Shown piece after piece: positions 27,924-35,850 of a stretch of DNA of 57,103 nt. Source of the DNA: Neorhizobium sp. SHOUNA12A (GTDB lineage Bacteria; Pseudomonadota; Alphaproteobacteria; Rhizobiales; Rhizobiaceae); the NCBI RefSeq assembly GCF_023006505.1, contig NZ_JALBGV010000037.1:1-57103 (forward strand), in the 5' to 3' direction. Position 1 is the stretch's first letter. Every line of letters begins with the position of its first letter. The notes beneath the pieces were generated by a model. The model was given only the letters and a program-made list of their open reading frames with translations. It did not search any database and had not been told where the DNA came from. The translations under genes were made by a program, and so were the position numbers.

Positions 27924-28606
27924 TATCGTCTACCGAGGAACAGGCTCCGTTCGCAATGGACGCGCCGAAGCAAGCACGCGTGGCCGGCGTGACACCCAAG
28001 GACGCCGCGTCGCTGATCCTGATCGATCGTTCCGCCGGCACCCTGCGGGTTCTCATGGGCCGGCGCGGCAGCGGCCATGTGTTCATGCCTGACGTCTACG
28101 TGTTTCCCGGCGGCAGGCGCGATGCCCGCGACCATGCCCTTCCCTTCAGCGCCGATCTCGATCCGCTGGTTGTCGAAAAGCTGGTTGCCGGCACCACCGC
28201 CCGCATGACCTCGGCCCGCGCCCGGGCCCTGGCGCTCGCGGCCCTCAGAGAACTTCAGGAGGAGACCGGGCTTGCGGGCGACAGCGCTGCCGACCTCTCC
28301 CGCCTGCGTTATGTCGCCCGCGCCATCACGCCGCCCGGCAATGTCCGGCGCTACGATACGCGCTTCTTTCTCGCCTTTACCGACGAAACCCGCTTCGACA
28401 TGGCGCTTCTTGGCGACTCAAACGAACTTCAGGACGTGCGCTGGCTTGACATTGCCGAGCTTTCGGGTCTGAAACTCCCGCGCATCACGCAGGCGGTTCT
28501 GGAGGACGTGAAAAACCTGATGGCATTCGATCCGTCTTTACCGTTTGGAGGCCCGGTGTCCTTCTACTTCATGCGTCATGGACGATTCGTCCGCAGCCGA
28601 CTGTAA
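27920..28606 (+). CDS. Nudix hydrolase
   Basis: A 228-aa Nudix-fold protein. The core is ARALALAALRELQEETGLA, matching the R-E-x2-E-E-x-G part of the Nudix box; the flanking strand includes VYVFPGGRRDARD. It hydrolyses a nucleoside diphosphate linked to X; the substrate is unknown. ATG 27920 overlaps the DUF983 stop (ATGA), fixing the start and implying coupled translation. Longer than minimal Nudix proteins, with an extended C-terminal helix region. Confidence 0.88.
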   Translation: MISSTEEQAPFAMDAPKQARVAGVTPKDAASLILIDRSAGTLRVLMGRRGSGHVFMPDVYVFPGGRRDARDHALPFSADLDPLVVEKLVAGTTARMTSARARALALAALRELQEETGLAGDSAADLSRLRYVARAITPPGNVRRYDTRFFLAFTDETRFDMALLGDSNELQDVRWLDIAELSGLKLPRITQAVLEDVKNLMAFDPSLPFGGPVSFYFMRHGRFVRSRL

Positions 28607-28616
28607 GGAACATTGA

Positions 28617-29801
28617 ATGGCTCAGCCGACGACAGACGCCAACGGCCATGTCGAGAAGATTCACTGGCCGTCGCTGATCGCCGCCATATCCGCCATCAGT
28701 GCCGTGGGCATTGCCATCGGCCTCGGCCTGCCGCTCCTCAGCATCATTCTTGAAAAGCGCGGAATCTCCTCCACCCTGATCGGCCTCAACGCCGCCATGG
28801 CCGGCGTCGCCTCGATGGTCGCCGCGCCGATCACCACCAAAATCGCCCATGACTGCGGCGTGGCGCGCACCATGATGTTCGCGGTGCTCATTGCTGCCAT
28901 CAGCGCCATCGGCTTCTATTACGCGGATGCCTTCTGGATGTGGTTCCCGCTGCGCTTCACCTTCCACGGCGCAACGACGACGCTTTTCATCCTGTCGGAA
29001 TTCTGGATCAACGAGGCGGCCCCGCCAAGGCGCCGTGGGCTCGTTCTCGGCATTTACGCCACCGTGCTCGCCATCGGCTTCGCGATCGGTCCCCTGCTCT
29101 TCTCCGCGCTCGGCAGCGACGGCGTCCTGCCTTTCCTGGTCGGTGCGGCGATCATCATGCTGGCGATCATCCCGATCTTCATCGCCCGCCATGAAAGTCC
29201 CGTGCTGGATACCAAGCCGGACCGACACTTCTTCCACTACATCTTCCTCGTTCCGACAGCGACGGCGGCGGTATTCGCCTTCGGTGCGGTGTCGGCGGGC
29301 GGGCTGTCGCTGTTCCCGATCTATGCGATCCGTTCGGCGCTGACCGAAGCGCAGGCCGCGCTGCTGCTGACGGTGATGGGCATCGGCAACATGGCCTTCC
29401 AGATCCCGCTCGGCCTCTATTCCGACAAGCTGAGGGACCGCCGGCCACTCCTCACCGCCATGGCGGTGCTCGGCGTCGCGGGATCGCTTGCCCTGCCCTT
29501 CCTGATCCAGAACTGGATCATGATGGCCGTGGTCCTGTTCTTCTGGGGCGGTTGCGTCTCCGGCCTCTATACGGTGGGCCTAGCGCATCTCGGGTCGCGG
29601 CTCAGCGGTGCCGACCTTGCTGCCGCAAACGCGGCCTTCATCTTCTGTTATGCGGTCGGTACGGTTGCCGGTCCGCAGGGTATCGGCGCTGCCATCGATA
29701 TCGCTGGCAATGACGGTTTTGCCTGGGCCTTGGCGGGATTCTTCGGCTTCTATGTGCTGGTTTCCATCTGCCGAATGCTTTTCCGGTCAAAACGGAGTTG
29801 A
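28617..29801 (+). CDS. Major facilitator superfamily transporter
   Basis: A 394-aa membrane protein with about twelve hydrophobic segments. It has a Gly-rich first helix (SAVGIAIGLGLPLLSIILEKRG) and the loop 2-3 region TKIAHDCGVARTMM, plus IPLGLYSDKLRDRRP in the central loop, which is a second copy of the MFS loop motif (G-x-x-S-D-K-x-x-R-R). Substrate cannot be predicted. It lies 10 bp after the Nudix gene, so it may be the last gene of the topA-rnr transcript. Confidence 0.88.
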   Translation: MAQPTTDANGHVEKIHWPSLIAAISAISAVGIAIGLGLPLLSIILEKRGISSTLIGLNAAMAGVASMVAAPITTKIAHDCGVARTMMFAVLIAAISAIGFYYADAFWMWFPLRFTFHGATTTLFILSEFWINEAAPPRRRGLVLGIYATVLAIGFAIGPLLFSALGSDGVLPFLVGAAIIMLAIIPIFIARHESPVLDTKPDRHFFHYIFLVPTATAAVFAFGAVSAGGLSLFPIYAIRSALTEAQAALLLTVMGIGNMAFQIPLGLYSDKLRDRRPLLTAMAVLGVAGSLALPFLIQNWIMMAVVLFFWGGCVSGLYTVGLAHLGSRLSGADLAAANAAFIFCYAVGTVAGPQGIGAAIDIAGNDGFAWALAGFFGFYVLVSICRMLFRSKRS

Positions 29802-29892
29802 CTTTTCGAGCGCGATTTGTAATTTCGCGCCAGATTTCGCCGTGGACCCAACCCGCGTCCGCGGCTTCATTTTTTCTTAGAGGCAGAACACC

Positions 29893-30060
29893 ATGGCGAA
29901 AGCTACGACCATCAAGATCAAGCTGCTGTCGACGGCTGACACCGGTTTCTTCTACGTCACCACGAAGAACAGCCGCACGATGACCGACAAGATGACCAAG
30001 ACCAAGTATGATCCGGTCGCCAAGAAGCACGTCGAGTTCAAGGAAACCAAGATCAAGTAA
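29893..30060 (+). CDS. rpmG: 50S ribosomal protein bL33, zinc-free type
   Basis: A 55-aa bL33, the standard length in alphaproteobacteria: [20 protein letters not shown], then [20 protein letters not shown] and a basic tail. There are no cysteines, so it is the non-zinc (C-minus) form and is not expected to respond to zinc limitation. AGAGGCAG lies about 7 bp upstream of the ATG. A TTGACT at 29798-29803, overlapping the MFS gene's end, may be the -35 of its own promoter. A terminator follows at once. Confidence 0.97.
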   Translation: MAKATTIKIKLLSTADTGFFYVTTKNSRTMTDKMTKTKYDPVAKKHVEFKETKIK

Positions 30061-30084
30061 ACCTTGATCCGAGGGTTCTCGAAG

Positions 30085-30118
30085 GGCGCCAGCCGAGAGG
30101 CTTGGCGCCTTTTCTTTT
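30085..30118 (+). terminator. Rho-independent terminator after rpmG
   Basis: GGCGCC-AGCC (30085-30094) pairs with GGCT-GGCGCC (30099-30109) around a GAGA tetraloop, with one bulged T. The T-rich run TTTTCTTTT follows. It begins 24 bp after the rpmG stop. Confidence 0.85.
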
Positions 30119-30185
30119 GGGCATCACTCTAGCGCCGTCCGTTCATTCGGCCCCACCAAGGCGCTCCAGATCCTTAAATTGCCGC

Positions 30186-30241
30186 ATCATGCTCTCCGAC
30201 AATCGGCACCGGTTTTCGGGCCGATGCGGGAGCGGTATGAT
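30186..30241. repeat. Imperfect palindromic element
   Basis: The outer arms ATCATGCTCTCC and GGGAGCGGTATGAT, and inner arms ATCGGC (30211 region) and GCCGAT, nest around an ACCGGTTTTCGG centre. It resembles the rhizobial dispersed palindromes that contain AGCATGAT and GGTTTTCGG. No second copy was found in this window, so dispersion is from memory of the group. Confidence 0.5.
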
Positions 30242-30271
30242 CCAGAGCGGGACAGGCTGCGTAGAAATGGA

Positions 30272-30305
30272 AAAGCGCCGCTCCAGAGGCTGGAAGCGGC
30301 GCTTT
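30272..30305. terminator. Strong hairpin, probably a terminator or small-RNA end
   Basis: AAAGCGCCGCTCCA (30272-30285) pairs almost perfectly with TGGAAGCGGCGCTTT (30291-30305); one A bulges and the loop is GAGGC. On the minus strand the stem is followed by TTTTCCATTTC, a fair T-tail. No annotated gene lies within reach on either side, which suggests an unannotated transcript. Confidence 0.45.
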
Positions 30306-30935
30306 CAAATGGGGGTCGACCAGCCTGCAATCACGGCACGAGGAACCGCTTTGGTATGCCTGCCGGTCGACCGACCCCACGACCCAGGAGATGCGGCGGA
30401 CCTGAGCATCATGGGGTATCGGCGTCCCTTTCGGGAACGTTATCTTCGTTAAGCGTCAAAATTGCGCAAAACCAAAAGAAAATCAACAGATTCTTAATCT
30501 GATACCGGTTCTGCCACTGTTGTTGGTTAAAATTCGCGTCCGCTATTCATATTTTGCCTGTTTTTCTTGTAAAAAATTAAAGATCATCCCCGAGGCTTTA
30601 TATGCTTAAGGCAATCAAACTCTTGGAACCTTGACCTGAATTCAAGAACATCCTTGAGGAACACTGGTTATCTCCTCAGCCATGCAATTTCGGAGAAGCC
30701 AATTCGCACAGCTATTCTCGATTGGCGGGCCTGGAGCGCCCCATGGATACATTCGGAATTTCTTGAATGCACTGCAGCAGCAGAATTAACCGATCACTGT
30801 TCATGAAATTGGTCCATCAATTCGTACCTGTAAAAAATCAGGTTCTCGCTTGAAATAACTGGGGACACCTTCGGCTTTTCCACAGCACGCCCGCCTTGTA
30901 GGCGGCCAACATGCAATTTAGGGTTTTCTGATTCT

Positions 30936-32306
30936 CTAAGCGGCAGCGGCAACCACGCGATTGCGCCCGCCATTCTTCGCTTCGTAGAGCGCGCGGTCGG
31001 CCTGTTTCATGAGCTGCTCCGGTGTCTCGGCCCCATGCGCATTGCATGCAATCCCGAGCGATGCCGTGATGTTGAGCATGATGCCTGCCGTCTTCAAATG
31101 AAACGGCTGACTTTCGATGATGCTGCGAAGCCGTTCGGCAATCACTGCGGCCGACATCGAATCGGTATCGGGCATGACAACCACGAATTCCTCGCCGCCG
31201 TAACGGCAGGCAAGATCGGCTCCCCTTACCGTCGAGCGGACGCGGGCCGCGAATTCCTTCAGCACCTCGTCGCCCGCATCGTGGCCGTAGGCGTCGTTGA
31301 CCGACTTGAAGCGATCGATATCGGTGATGCAGACGGACAGCGGCCGTGAGCGCGCGGCAGCGCGATTGAACAGTACCTTGAGGTGATTATCGAGATAACG
31401 CCGGTTGTTGAGCCCGGTCAGGCCGTCGGTGACGGCAAGCTCGATGGTCTGGCGCATACTCATGCGCAGGCGGTCGTTGTAGCGCTTGCGCTTGATCTGG
31501 GTGAGCACGCGGGCCATGAGCTCATTCGGGTCGATCGGCCGAACGATATAGTCGTTGACGCCGAGGTCGAGCGCCCGGACGATCAGGTCGTCAGCACCCA
31601 TTTCTGTCACCAGGAGCAGCGGCAGGAACCGGGTGCGCTCCAGCGAGCGAAGCTGCGAGCATAGTCTCAGCGGATCGTATTCGTCGAAATTGGCGTTGAC
31701 GATCACCAGATCGACCGGGTTCTCCGCCGCTTCGAAAAGGGCAGCCTGCGGATCGGACATGGCAATGACGCCGGCGACCGGCTTCAGCGCCTTGATGATG
31801 CGCTCCTGCGAGCTTGCGCGGCCATCGACGAGAAGGACCTGGGCCATCTCGTCGCGACCGTCAGCGCCCTTCAGCATGTCTTCCAGCCCGATATTGCTGG
31901 CGGTGTCGGCGCGGATGCGCAGCTCGTCGCTGAGCGTCTTCAACCGCACCAGGCTCTTTACCCGTGAAATGAGCTGCAGGTCGTTGACCGGTTTGGTCAG
32001 GAAATCGTCGGCACCGGCTTTGAGGCCACGCACGCGGTCGGACGGTTGGTCAAGCGCCGTGACCATGACGACGGGAATATGGGCGGTGCGCGGATTGGCC
32101 TTCAGCCGTTCGCAGACCTCGAAACCGTCGATACCAGGCATCATGATGTCGAGCAGGATCAGGTCCACATGGGTGCTGTCGCAGATCGCCAGCGCCTTGT
32201 AACCGTCGTCGGCGGTCAGGACATCGAAATATTCGGCCAGAAGCCTGGCTTCGAGCAGCTTCACATTCGCCGGAATATCGTCGACTACAAGTATCCGCGC
32301 CGTCAT
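30936..32306 (-). CDS. pleD: Diguanylate cyclase response regulator PleD
   Basis: A 456-aa REC-REC-GGDEF protein, the PleD arrangement. First receiver has D53 (LILLDIMMPG) as phospho-acceptor. The second receiver (about 155-275) has N204 in place of the Asp (VIVNANFD), so it is an adaptor domain. The cyclase domain carries GGEEF at 370-374 and, five residues earlier, the RGAD (361-364) inhibitory I-site. It makes cyclic di-GMP and in Caulobacter drives the swarmer-to-stalked change. It lies 16 bp after divK on the same strand. Confidence 0.96.
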   Translation of the reverse strand: MTARILVVDDIPANVKLLEARLLAEYFDVLTADDGYKALAICDSTHVDLILLDIMMPGIDGFEVCERLKANPRTAHIPVVMVTALDQPSDRVRGLKAGADDFLTKPVNDLQLISRVKSLVRLKTLSDELRIRADTASNIGLEDMLKGADGRDEMAQVLLVDGRASSQERIIKALKPVAGVIAMSDPQAALFEAAENPVDLVIVNANFDEYDPLRLCSQLRSLERTRFLPLLLVTEMGADDLIVRALDLGVNDYIVRPIDPNELMARVLTQIKRKRYNDRLRMSMRQTIELAVTDGLTGLNNRRYLDNHLKVLFNRAAARSRPLSVCITDIDRFKSVNDAYGHDAGDEVLKEFAARVRSTVRGADLACRYGGEEFVVVMPDTDSMSAAVIAERLRSIIESQPFHLKTAGIMLNITASLGIACNAHGAETPEQLMKQADRALYEAKNGGRNRVVAAAA

Positions 32307-32322
32307 GAGGTCCGTCCCGTTT

Positions 32323-32694
32323 TCATGCGTCGCCGAGATATGTCTTTATTGTCTCGATAAATTTCGGCACTGAAATGGGTTTCGAGACATAGGCCTCGCA
32401 TCCACCCTGGCGAATGCGCTCCTCATCGCCCTTCATCGCAAAGGCGGTCACCGCGATCACCGGAATGACATGCAGCTCGTCGTCTTCCTTCAGCCATTTG
32501 GTGACTTCGAGGCCAGAAACCTCGGGCAGCTGGATGTCCATCAAAATCAGGTCTGGGCGATATTTTCGTGCCAGATCAAGCGCTTCCATACCGTTGCGGG
32601 TCTGGATGGTATCGTATCCCGATGCTTCGATCAGGTCGCGGAAGAGCTTCATGTTCAGCTCGTTGTCCTCGACGATCATGACCCGTTTGGGCAT
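32323..32694 (-). CDS. divK: Single-domain response regulator DivK
   Basis: A 123-aa stand-alone receiver. [19 protein letters not shown] gives the acidic pocket, D53 sits in [13 protein letters not shown], and the switch residues lie in [12 protein letters not shown] and YVSKPISV. It relays PleC/DivJ signals to DivL-CckA and so to CtrA. divK-pleD is the usual alphaproteobacterial pair. Strong for the family; the name relies on this synteny and on the characteristic [10 protein letters not shown] start. Confidence 0.95.
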   Translation of the reverse strand: MPKRVMIVEDNELNMKLFRDLIEASGYDTIQTRNGMEALDLARKYRPDLILMDIQLPEVSGLEVTKWLKEDDELHVIPVIAVTAFAMKGDEERIRQGGCEAYVSKPISVPKFIETIKTYLGDA

Positions 32695-32826
32695 AGCGAT
32701 CCGTTCCTTAAATCCCGGCTTGCATGAGTGCCTTCAGTATATAAGCTCCCGGAACGGCCGATTCCACAGAGCGCCTATCAGGCACGGTAAAGCCATATAG
32801 TTGAAAAAGAGGTAACTCGGCAGACA

Positions 32827-33135
32827 ATGCGGCGCGACCCCGGTAATACTCGAAACAGCAGACCCCAGGCGGAAGAGACCGCGGCCGCCATTCTCGGATG
32901 GCTCGCCAACGAGCCCGATATGCTCGGCCGTTTCCTCGCCCTTTCCGGCGTCCAGCCCAATCAGCTGCGAAATGCGGTGAACGATCCGGGCTTTCTCGCC
33001 GGCATGATCGATTTCCTGATGGGGCATGAGCCGACTCTGCTGGCCTTCTGCGAGGCGACGGATACGAAGCCTGAAACCGTGGCGGCCGCCTCGCACCACT
33101 ATTCCGGACCCGGGCTCGATTCCGGCGACTATTGA
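32827..33135 (+). CDS. DUF3572 domain-containing protein
   Basis: A 102-aa soluble protein: AEETAAAILGWLANEPDMLGRFLALSG, then NDPGFLAGMIDFLMGHEPTLLAFCE and a PETVAAA segment. This matches the short alphaproteobacterial DUF3572 family of unknown function. A GAGGTAAC leader sequence upstream may serve for translation. The next gene starts 1 bp after its stop (TGAGATG), so the two are coupled. It diverges from divK over 132 bp. Confidence 0.88.
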   Translation: MRRDPGNTRNSRPQAEETAAAILGWLANEPDMLGRFLALSGVQPNQLRNAVNDPGFLAGMIDFLMGHEPTLLAFCEATDTKPETVAAASHHYSGPGLDSGDY

Positions 33136-33136
33136 G

Positions 33137-33787
33137 ATGAGCGAGATCCTCGACCTTTCCCATGTGCGCCTCGGCGACCGGCCGCTCGTCGTCTGCGACA
33201 TCGACGACGTGGTGCTGCACTTCGTGGCTCCCTTCCAGGACTTTCTGCGCGGCGAAGGCCATGAACTGCTGCCGCGCTCGTTCCGGCTCACCGGCAATAT
33301 CGTTTCCATAGAGACGCAGCTCGCGCTCGAACATCCGGACGTGCGTCGGTTGATCGAGGCCTTTTTCGAAGCCCAGGAAAACTGGCAGATCCCCTTCGAC
33401 TTCGTCGTCCAGACGCTCGACGCGCTGTCGAAGGATGCCGACGTCGTGTTCCTCACCGCGATGCCGCCGCGCTACCAGGAGCACCGCCGCCGGCTTCTCG
33501 ACCGGATCGGCCTCACCTTCCCGCTGATCGCCAGCGAGGAACCCAAGGGACCGATCATGCAGCGTCTGCACGACGGACGCCCCCTGCCCTGCGTCTTCAT
33601 CGATGACATGGCGCATAACCTGCACTCGGTGCGGGATCACGTCGCAGAATGCTTCGTCCTCCATATGATGCCCGACTCTCCGCTCCACCTTCTGGCGCCG
33701 AAGCCGGACGACGGCATCATCCGGGCGACGGACTGGGGTCATGCTGCCGAACTGATCTATACCCATATCCAGTCCAAAGCCGCCTGA
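33137..33787 (+). CDS. HAD-superfamily-like hydrolase
   Basis: A 216-aa protein with HAD features: motif I V-C-D21-I-D23-D24-V-V near the N-terminus, a motif II candidate VVFLTAMPPRYQEHRRRLL, a Lys in SEEPKGPIMQRL and the acidic motif IV FIDDMAHNLHSV. Together these suggest a phosphohydrolase. The substrate is unknown. The start directly follows the DUF3572 stop by 1 bp, so translation is linked. I do not know a named family member. Confidence 0.78.
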   Translation: MSEILDLSHVRLGDRPLVVCDIDDVVLHFVAPFQDFLRGEGHELLPRSFRLTGNIVSIETQLALEHPDVRRLIEAFFEAQENWQIPFDFVVQTLDALSKDADVVFLTAMPPRYQEHRRRLLDRIGLTFPLIASEEPKGPIMQRLHDGRPLPCVFIDDMAHNLHSVRDHVAECFVLHMMPDSPLHLLAPKPDDGIIRATDWGHAAELIYTHIQSKAA

Positions 33788-33790
33788 CAT

Positions 33791-34372
33791 CTAAAGTTCC
33801 AGCCGCATCAGCGGTCGTCCGTCCTTGCGGCGCTCCACCACTTCGAAGCCGGCGGCGTCGAAGATCGCCGTCGAGCCTATGCACAGCGTCACCGATTTCG
33901 ACTGCTTCACATGATCGATCGGACAGGCCTCGACAAACCGCGCTCCCATATGCCGTGCATAGTCGACGGCGCCAGACAGCAGGCGGTGGCTCAGTCCTTT
34001 GCCCCTGAGCTTCGGCGTCAGGAAAAAACAGCTGACCGCCCAGACGGAGGGATCGGTTGCATCCGCCTCCTCCAGCGGGCGCGAAACGGTGCGCGGCGAA
34101 TTGAACTGCGGCACATCATGGCGCGGTCCGACCTGCACCCAGGCCACCGGTTCACCCTCCGCGTAAGCCAGAATGCCGGGCGGCGGACCAGCATTTATAC
34201 GGTCGTGGATATGATCCTTCCGCTCCTGCGGCTGCATCTTGGTGCGCACCGCATGCGGCAGGCGCAGAGCGACGCACCAACAGTGGTAGAAGGCACCCTG
34301 CGGGCCGAAGAGCATTTCGAAATCCCCCCAGCGCTCTGCCGTCACGGGCTCGAAACGAAGATCGATATCCAC
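33791..34372 (-). CDS. GNAT-family N-acetyltransferase
   Basis: A 193-aa acetyltransferase with the N-terminal FEPVTAERWGDFEMLFG and a C-containing HCWCVALRLP segment. The acetyl-CoA loop R-G-K-G-L-S follows VSCFFLTPKL, and the C-terminal part has AVDYARHMGARFVEACPID. It is of the larger rhizobial GNAT type with a Trp/Cys motif. Substrate unknown. Convergent with the HAD-like gene (3-bp gap) and divergent from dinB. Confidence 0.85.
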   Translation of the reverse strand: MDIDLRFEPVTAERWGDFEMLFGPQGAFYHCWCVALRLPHAVRTKMQPQERKDHIHDRINAGPPPGILAYAEGEPVAWVQVGPRHDVPQFNSPRTVSRPLEEADATDPSVWAVSCFFLTPKLRGKGLSHRLLSGAVDYARHMGARFVEACPIDHVKQSKSVTLCIGSTAIFDAAGFEVVERRKDGRPLMRLEL

Positions 34373-34428
34373 GCCAAACCTCTATGCTCTCCCTTGTGAC
34401 TCACGAGCTTAGGCCTTAACGTCGCGGT

Positions 34429-34443
34429 GTTCAACCTTTGTTC
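34429..34443 (+). promoter_or_regulatory. Perfect alphaproteobacterial LexA (SOS) box
   Basis: GTTC (34429-34432), 7 nt, GTTC (34440-34443), exactly the direct-repeat operator recognised by LexA in Alphaproteobacteria. It ends 6 bp before the dinB ATG, so bound LexA would block transcription of dinB. Confidence 0.85.
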
Positions 34444-34449
34444 TCTGCC

Positions 34450-35742
34450 ATGACGCCTACGCCTGACAAGACACCCGGCTTCTGTCGCGACTGCCTTGCG
34501 GAGCAGAAGGCGGAGGTGCGCCGTTGCCGCGCCTGCGGCAGCCCGCGTCTCGTCTATCACAACGAACTCTACGCATTGACGCTGGCGCATATCGATTGCG
34601 ATGCCTTCTATGCGACGATCGAAAAGCGCGACAACCCGGAACTCGCCGACAAGCCGGTGATCATCGGCGGCGGCAAACGCGGCGTCGTCTCGACGGCCTG
34701 CTATATCGCCCGCATCAACGGCGTGCGCTCGGCGATGCCGATGTTCAAGGCGCTGGAACTCTGCCCGGACGCCGTCGTGATCCCGCCCAATATGGAAAAA
34801 TATGTCACCATCGGCCGGCAGGTGCGCGCGATGATGCACGATCTGACGCCGCTGGTTCAGCCGCTGTCGATCGACGAGGCCTTTCTCGAACTCGCCGGCA
34901 CCGAACGGCTGCATCACGCCCCGCCGGCCCGCATCCTTGCGAAATTCGCCAAGCGGGTGCAGGACGAGATCGGCATCAGCATTTCGGTCGGCCTCTCCTA
35001 CTGCAAATTCCTCGCAAAGGTCGCCTCGGATCTTCAGAAGCCGCGCGGCTTTTCGGTGATCGGCCGGCAAGAGGCGCTGGAATTCCTGGCGGCCCGCCCC
35101 GTCACCACCATCTGGGGCGTCGGCAAGGCTTTCAACGCGACACTGGAGGCAGACGGGATCCGCACCATCGGCCAACTCCAGACCATGCAGGAAGCCGACC
35201 TGATGCGCCGCTACGGCACGATGGGCCAACGGCTCTATCGCCTCTCGCGCGGCATCGACGACCGCGAGGTGCATGTCAACGACGCGGCAAAGAGCGTTTC
35301 GGCCGAGACCACTTTTTTTGACGACATCGCGGGTTATGACGACCTCGTGCCGATCCTGCGCCGGCTTTCCGAAAAGGTTTCGATGCGGCTGAAGAAACAC
35401 GGCATTGCCGGGCAGACCGTCGTCCTCAAGATGAAGACCGCCGATTTCAAGAGCCGCACCCGCAACAAGCGGCTTGAGGACCCGACCCAGCTCGCCGACC
35501 GTATTTTCAGGACCGGCCTGTCGCTGATGGAAAAGGAGACCGACGGCACCAAATTCCGCCTGCTCGGCATCGGCGTCACCGATCTCGGCAACCCGACGCT
35601 TGCCGATCCCCCCGACCTCGTCGACCGCCAGGCCGGCCGCCGCGCGGCTGCGGAAGCGGCGATGGACAAGCTGCGCGACAAGTTCGGCAAGGCCGCGGTC
35701 GAGACCGGATATACTTTCGGAAGCCGCCGCCGGGATCAATGA
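34450..35742 (+). CDS. dinB: DNA polymerase IV (Y family) with N-terminal zinc ribbon
   Basis: A 430-aa Y-family polymerase for error-prone translesion synthesis. The palm has [20 protein letters not shown] and the catalytic [12 protein letters not shown]; the little-finger domain follows [13 protein letters not shown]. Unlike E. coli DinB (351 aa), about 38 residues precede the palm and hold C12-x2-C15 and C26-x2-C29, a probable zinc ribbon. ATG 34450 is the first start after the LexA box; a TTG at 34438 would lie inside it. No good Shine-Dalgarno site is seen. SOS control is expected. Confidence 0.95.
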   Translation: MTPTPDKTPGFCRDCLAEQKAEVRRCRACGSPRLVYHNELYALTLAHIDCDAFYATIEKRDNPELADKPVIIGGGKRGVVSTACYIARINGVRSAMPMFKALELCPDAVVIPPNMEKYVTIGRQVRAMMHDLTPLVQPLSIDEAFLELAGTERLHHAPPARILAKFAKRVQDEIGISISVGLSYCKFLAKVASDLQKPRGFSVIGRQEALEFLAARPVTTIWGVGKAFNATLEADGIRTIGQLQTMQEADLMRRYGTMGQRLYRLSRGIDDREVHVNDAAKSVSAETTFFDDIAGYDDLVPILRRLSEKVSMRLKKHGIAGQTVVLKMKTADFKSRTRNKRLEDPTQLADRIFRTGLSLMEKETDGTKFRLLGIGVTDLGNPTLADPPDLVDRQAGRRAAAEAAMDKLRDKFGKAAVETGYTFGSRRRDQ

Positions 35743-35850
35743 AATGTGATCCGTTATTAACCATAACGTTAAAACTACTCGCGGCGCGGATAACCTTCCT
35801 TAAACCTCATGCGCTAATGTGCCGGTCTTGTATTGCGTATGGGGTCGGTC

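Larger units (their letters stand above)
30061..30935. other. 875-bp stretch without a protein gene
   Basis: This is the longest gene-free stretch here. Its left third is GC-rich and holds the rpmG terminator, a large palindromic element (30186-30241), a strong hairpin (30272-30305) and a GGTCGACC pair (around 30314 and 30365). From about 30450 it becomes AT-rich and shows only small features, such as a CCGCC/GGCGG hairpin near 30890 just past the pleD stop. A 35-codon frame at 30682-30789 lacks a ribosome site and I do not call it. One or more small RNAs are possible. Confidence 0.6.

Noticed and set aside
30682..30789. 35-codon plus-strand frame in the long gap
   Set aside because: No ribosome site, no hydrophobic or compositional sign of a real peptide, and no linked gene.
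35757..35772. TTAA-N8-TTAA ahead of the L,D-transpeptidase, looking like a CtrA site
   Set aside because: Spacing is 8 and not 7 on either strand, so it is not a consensus site; half-sites alone are common in rhizobial intergenic DNA.
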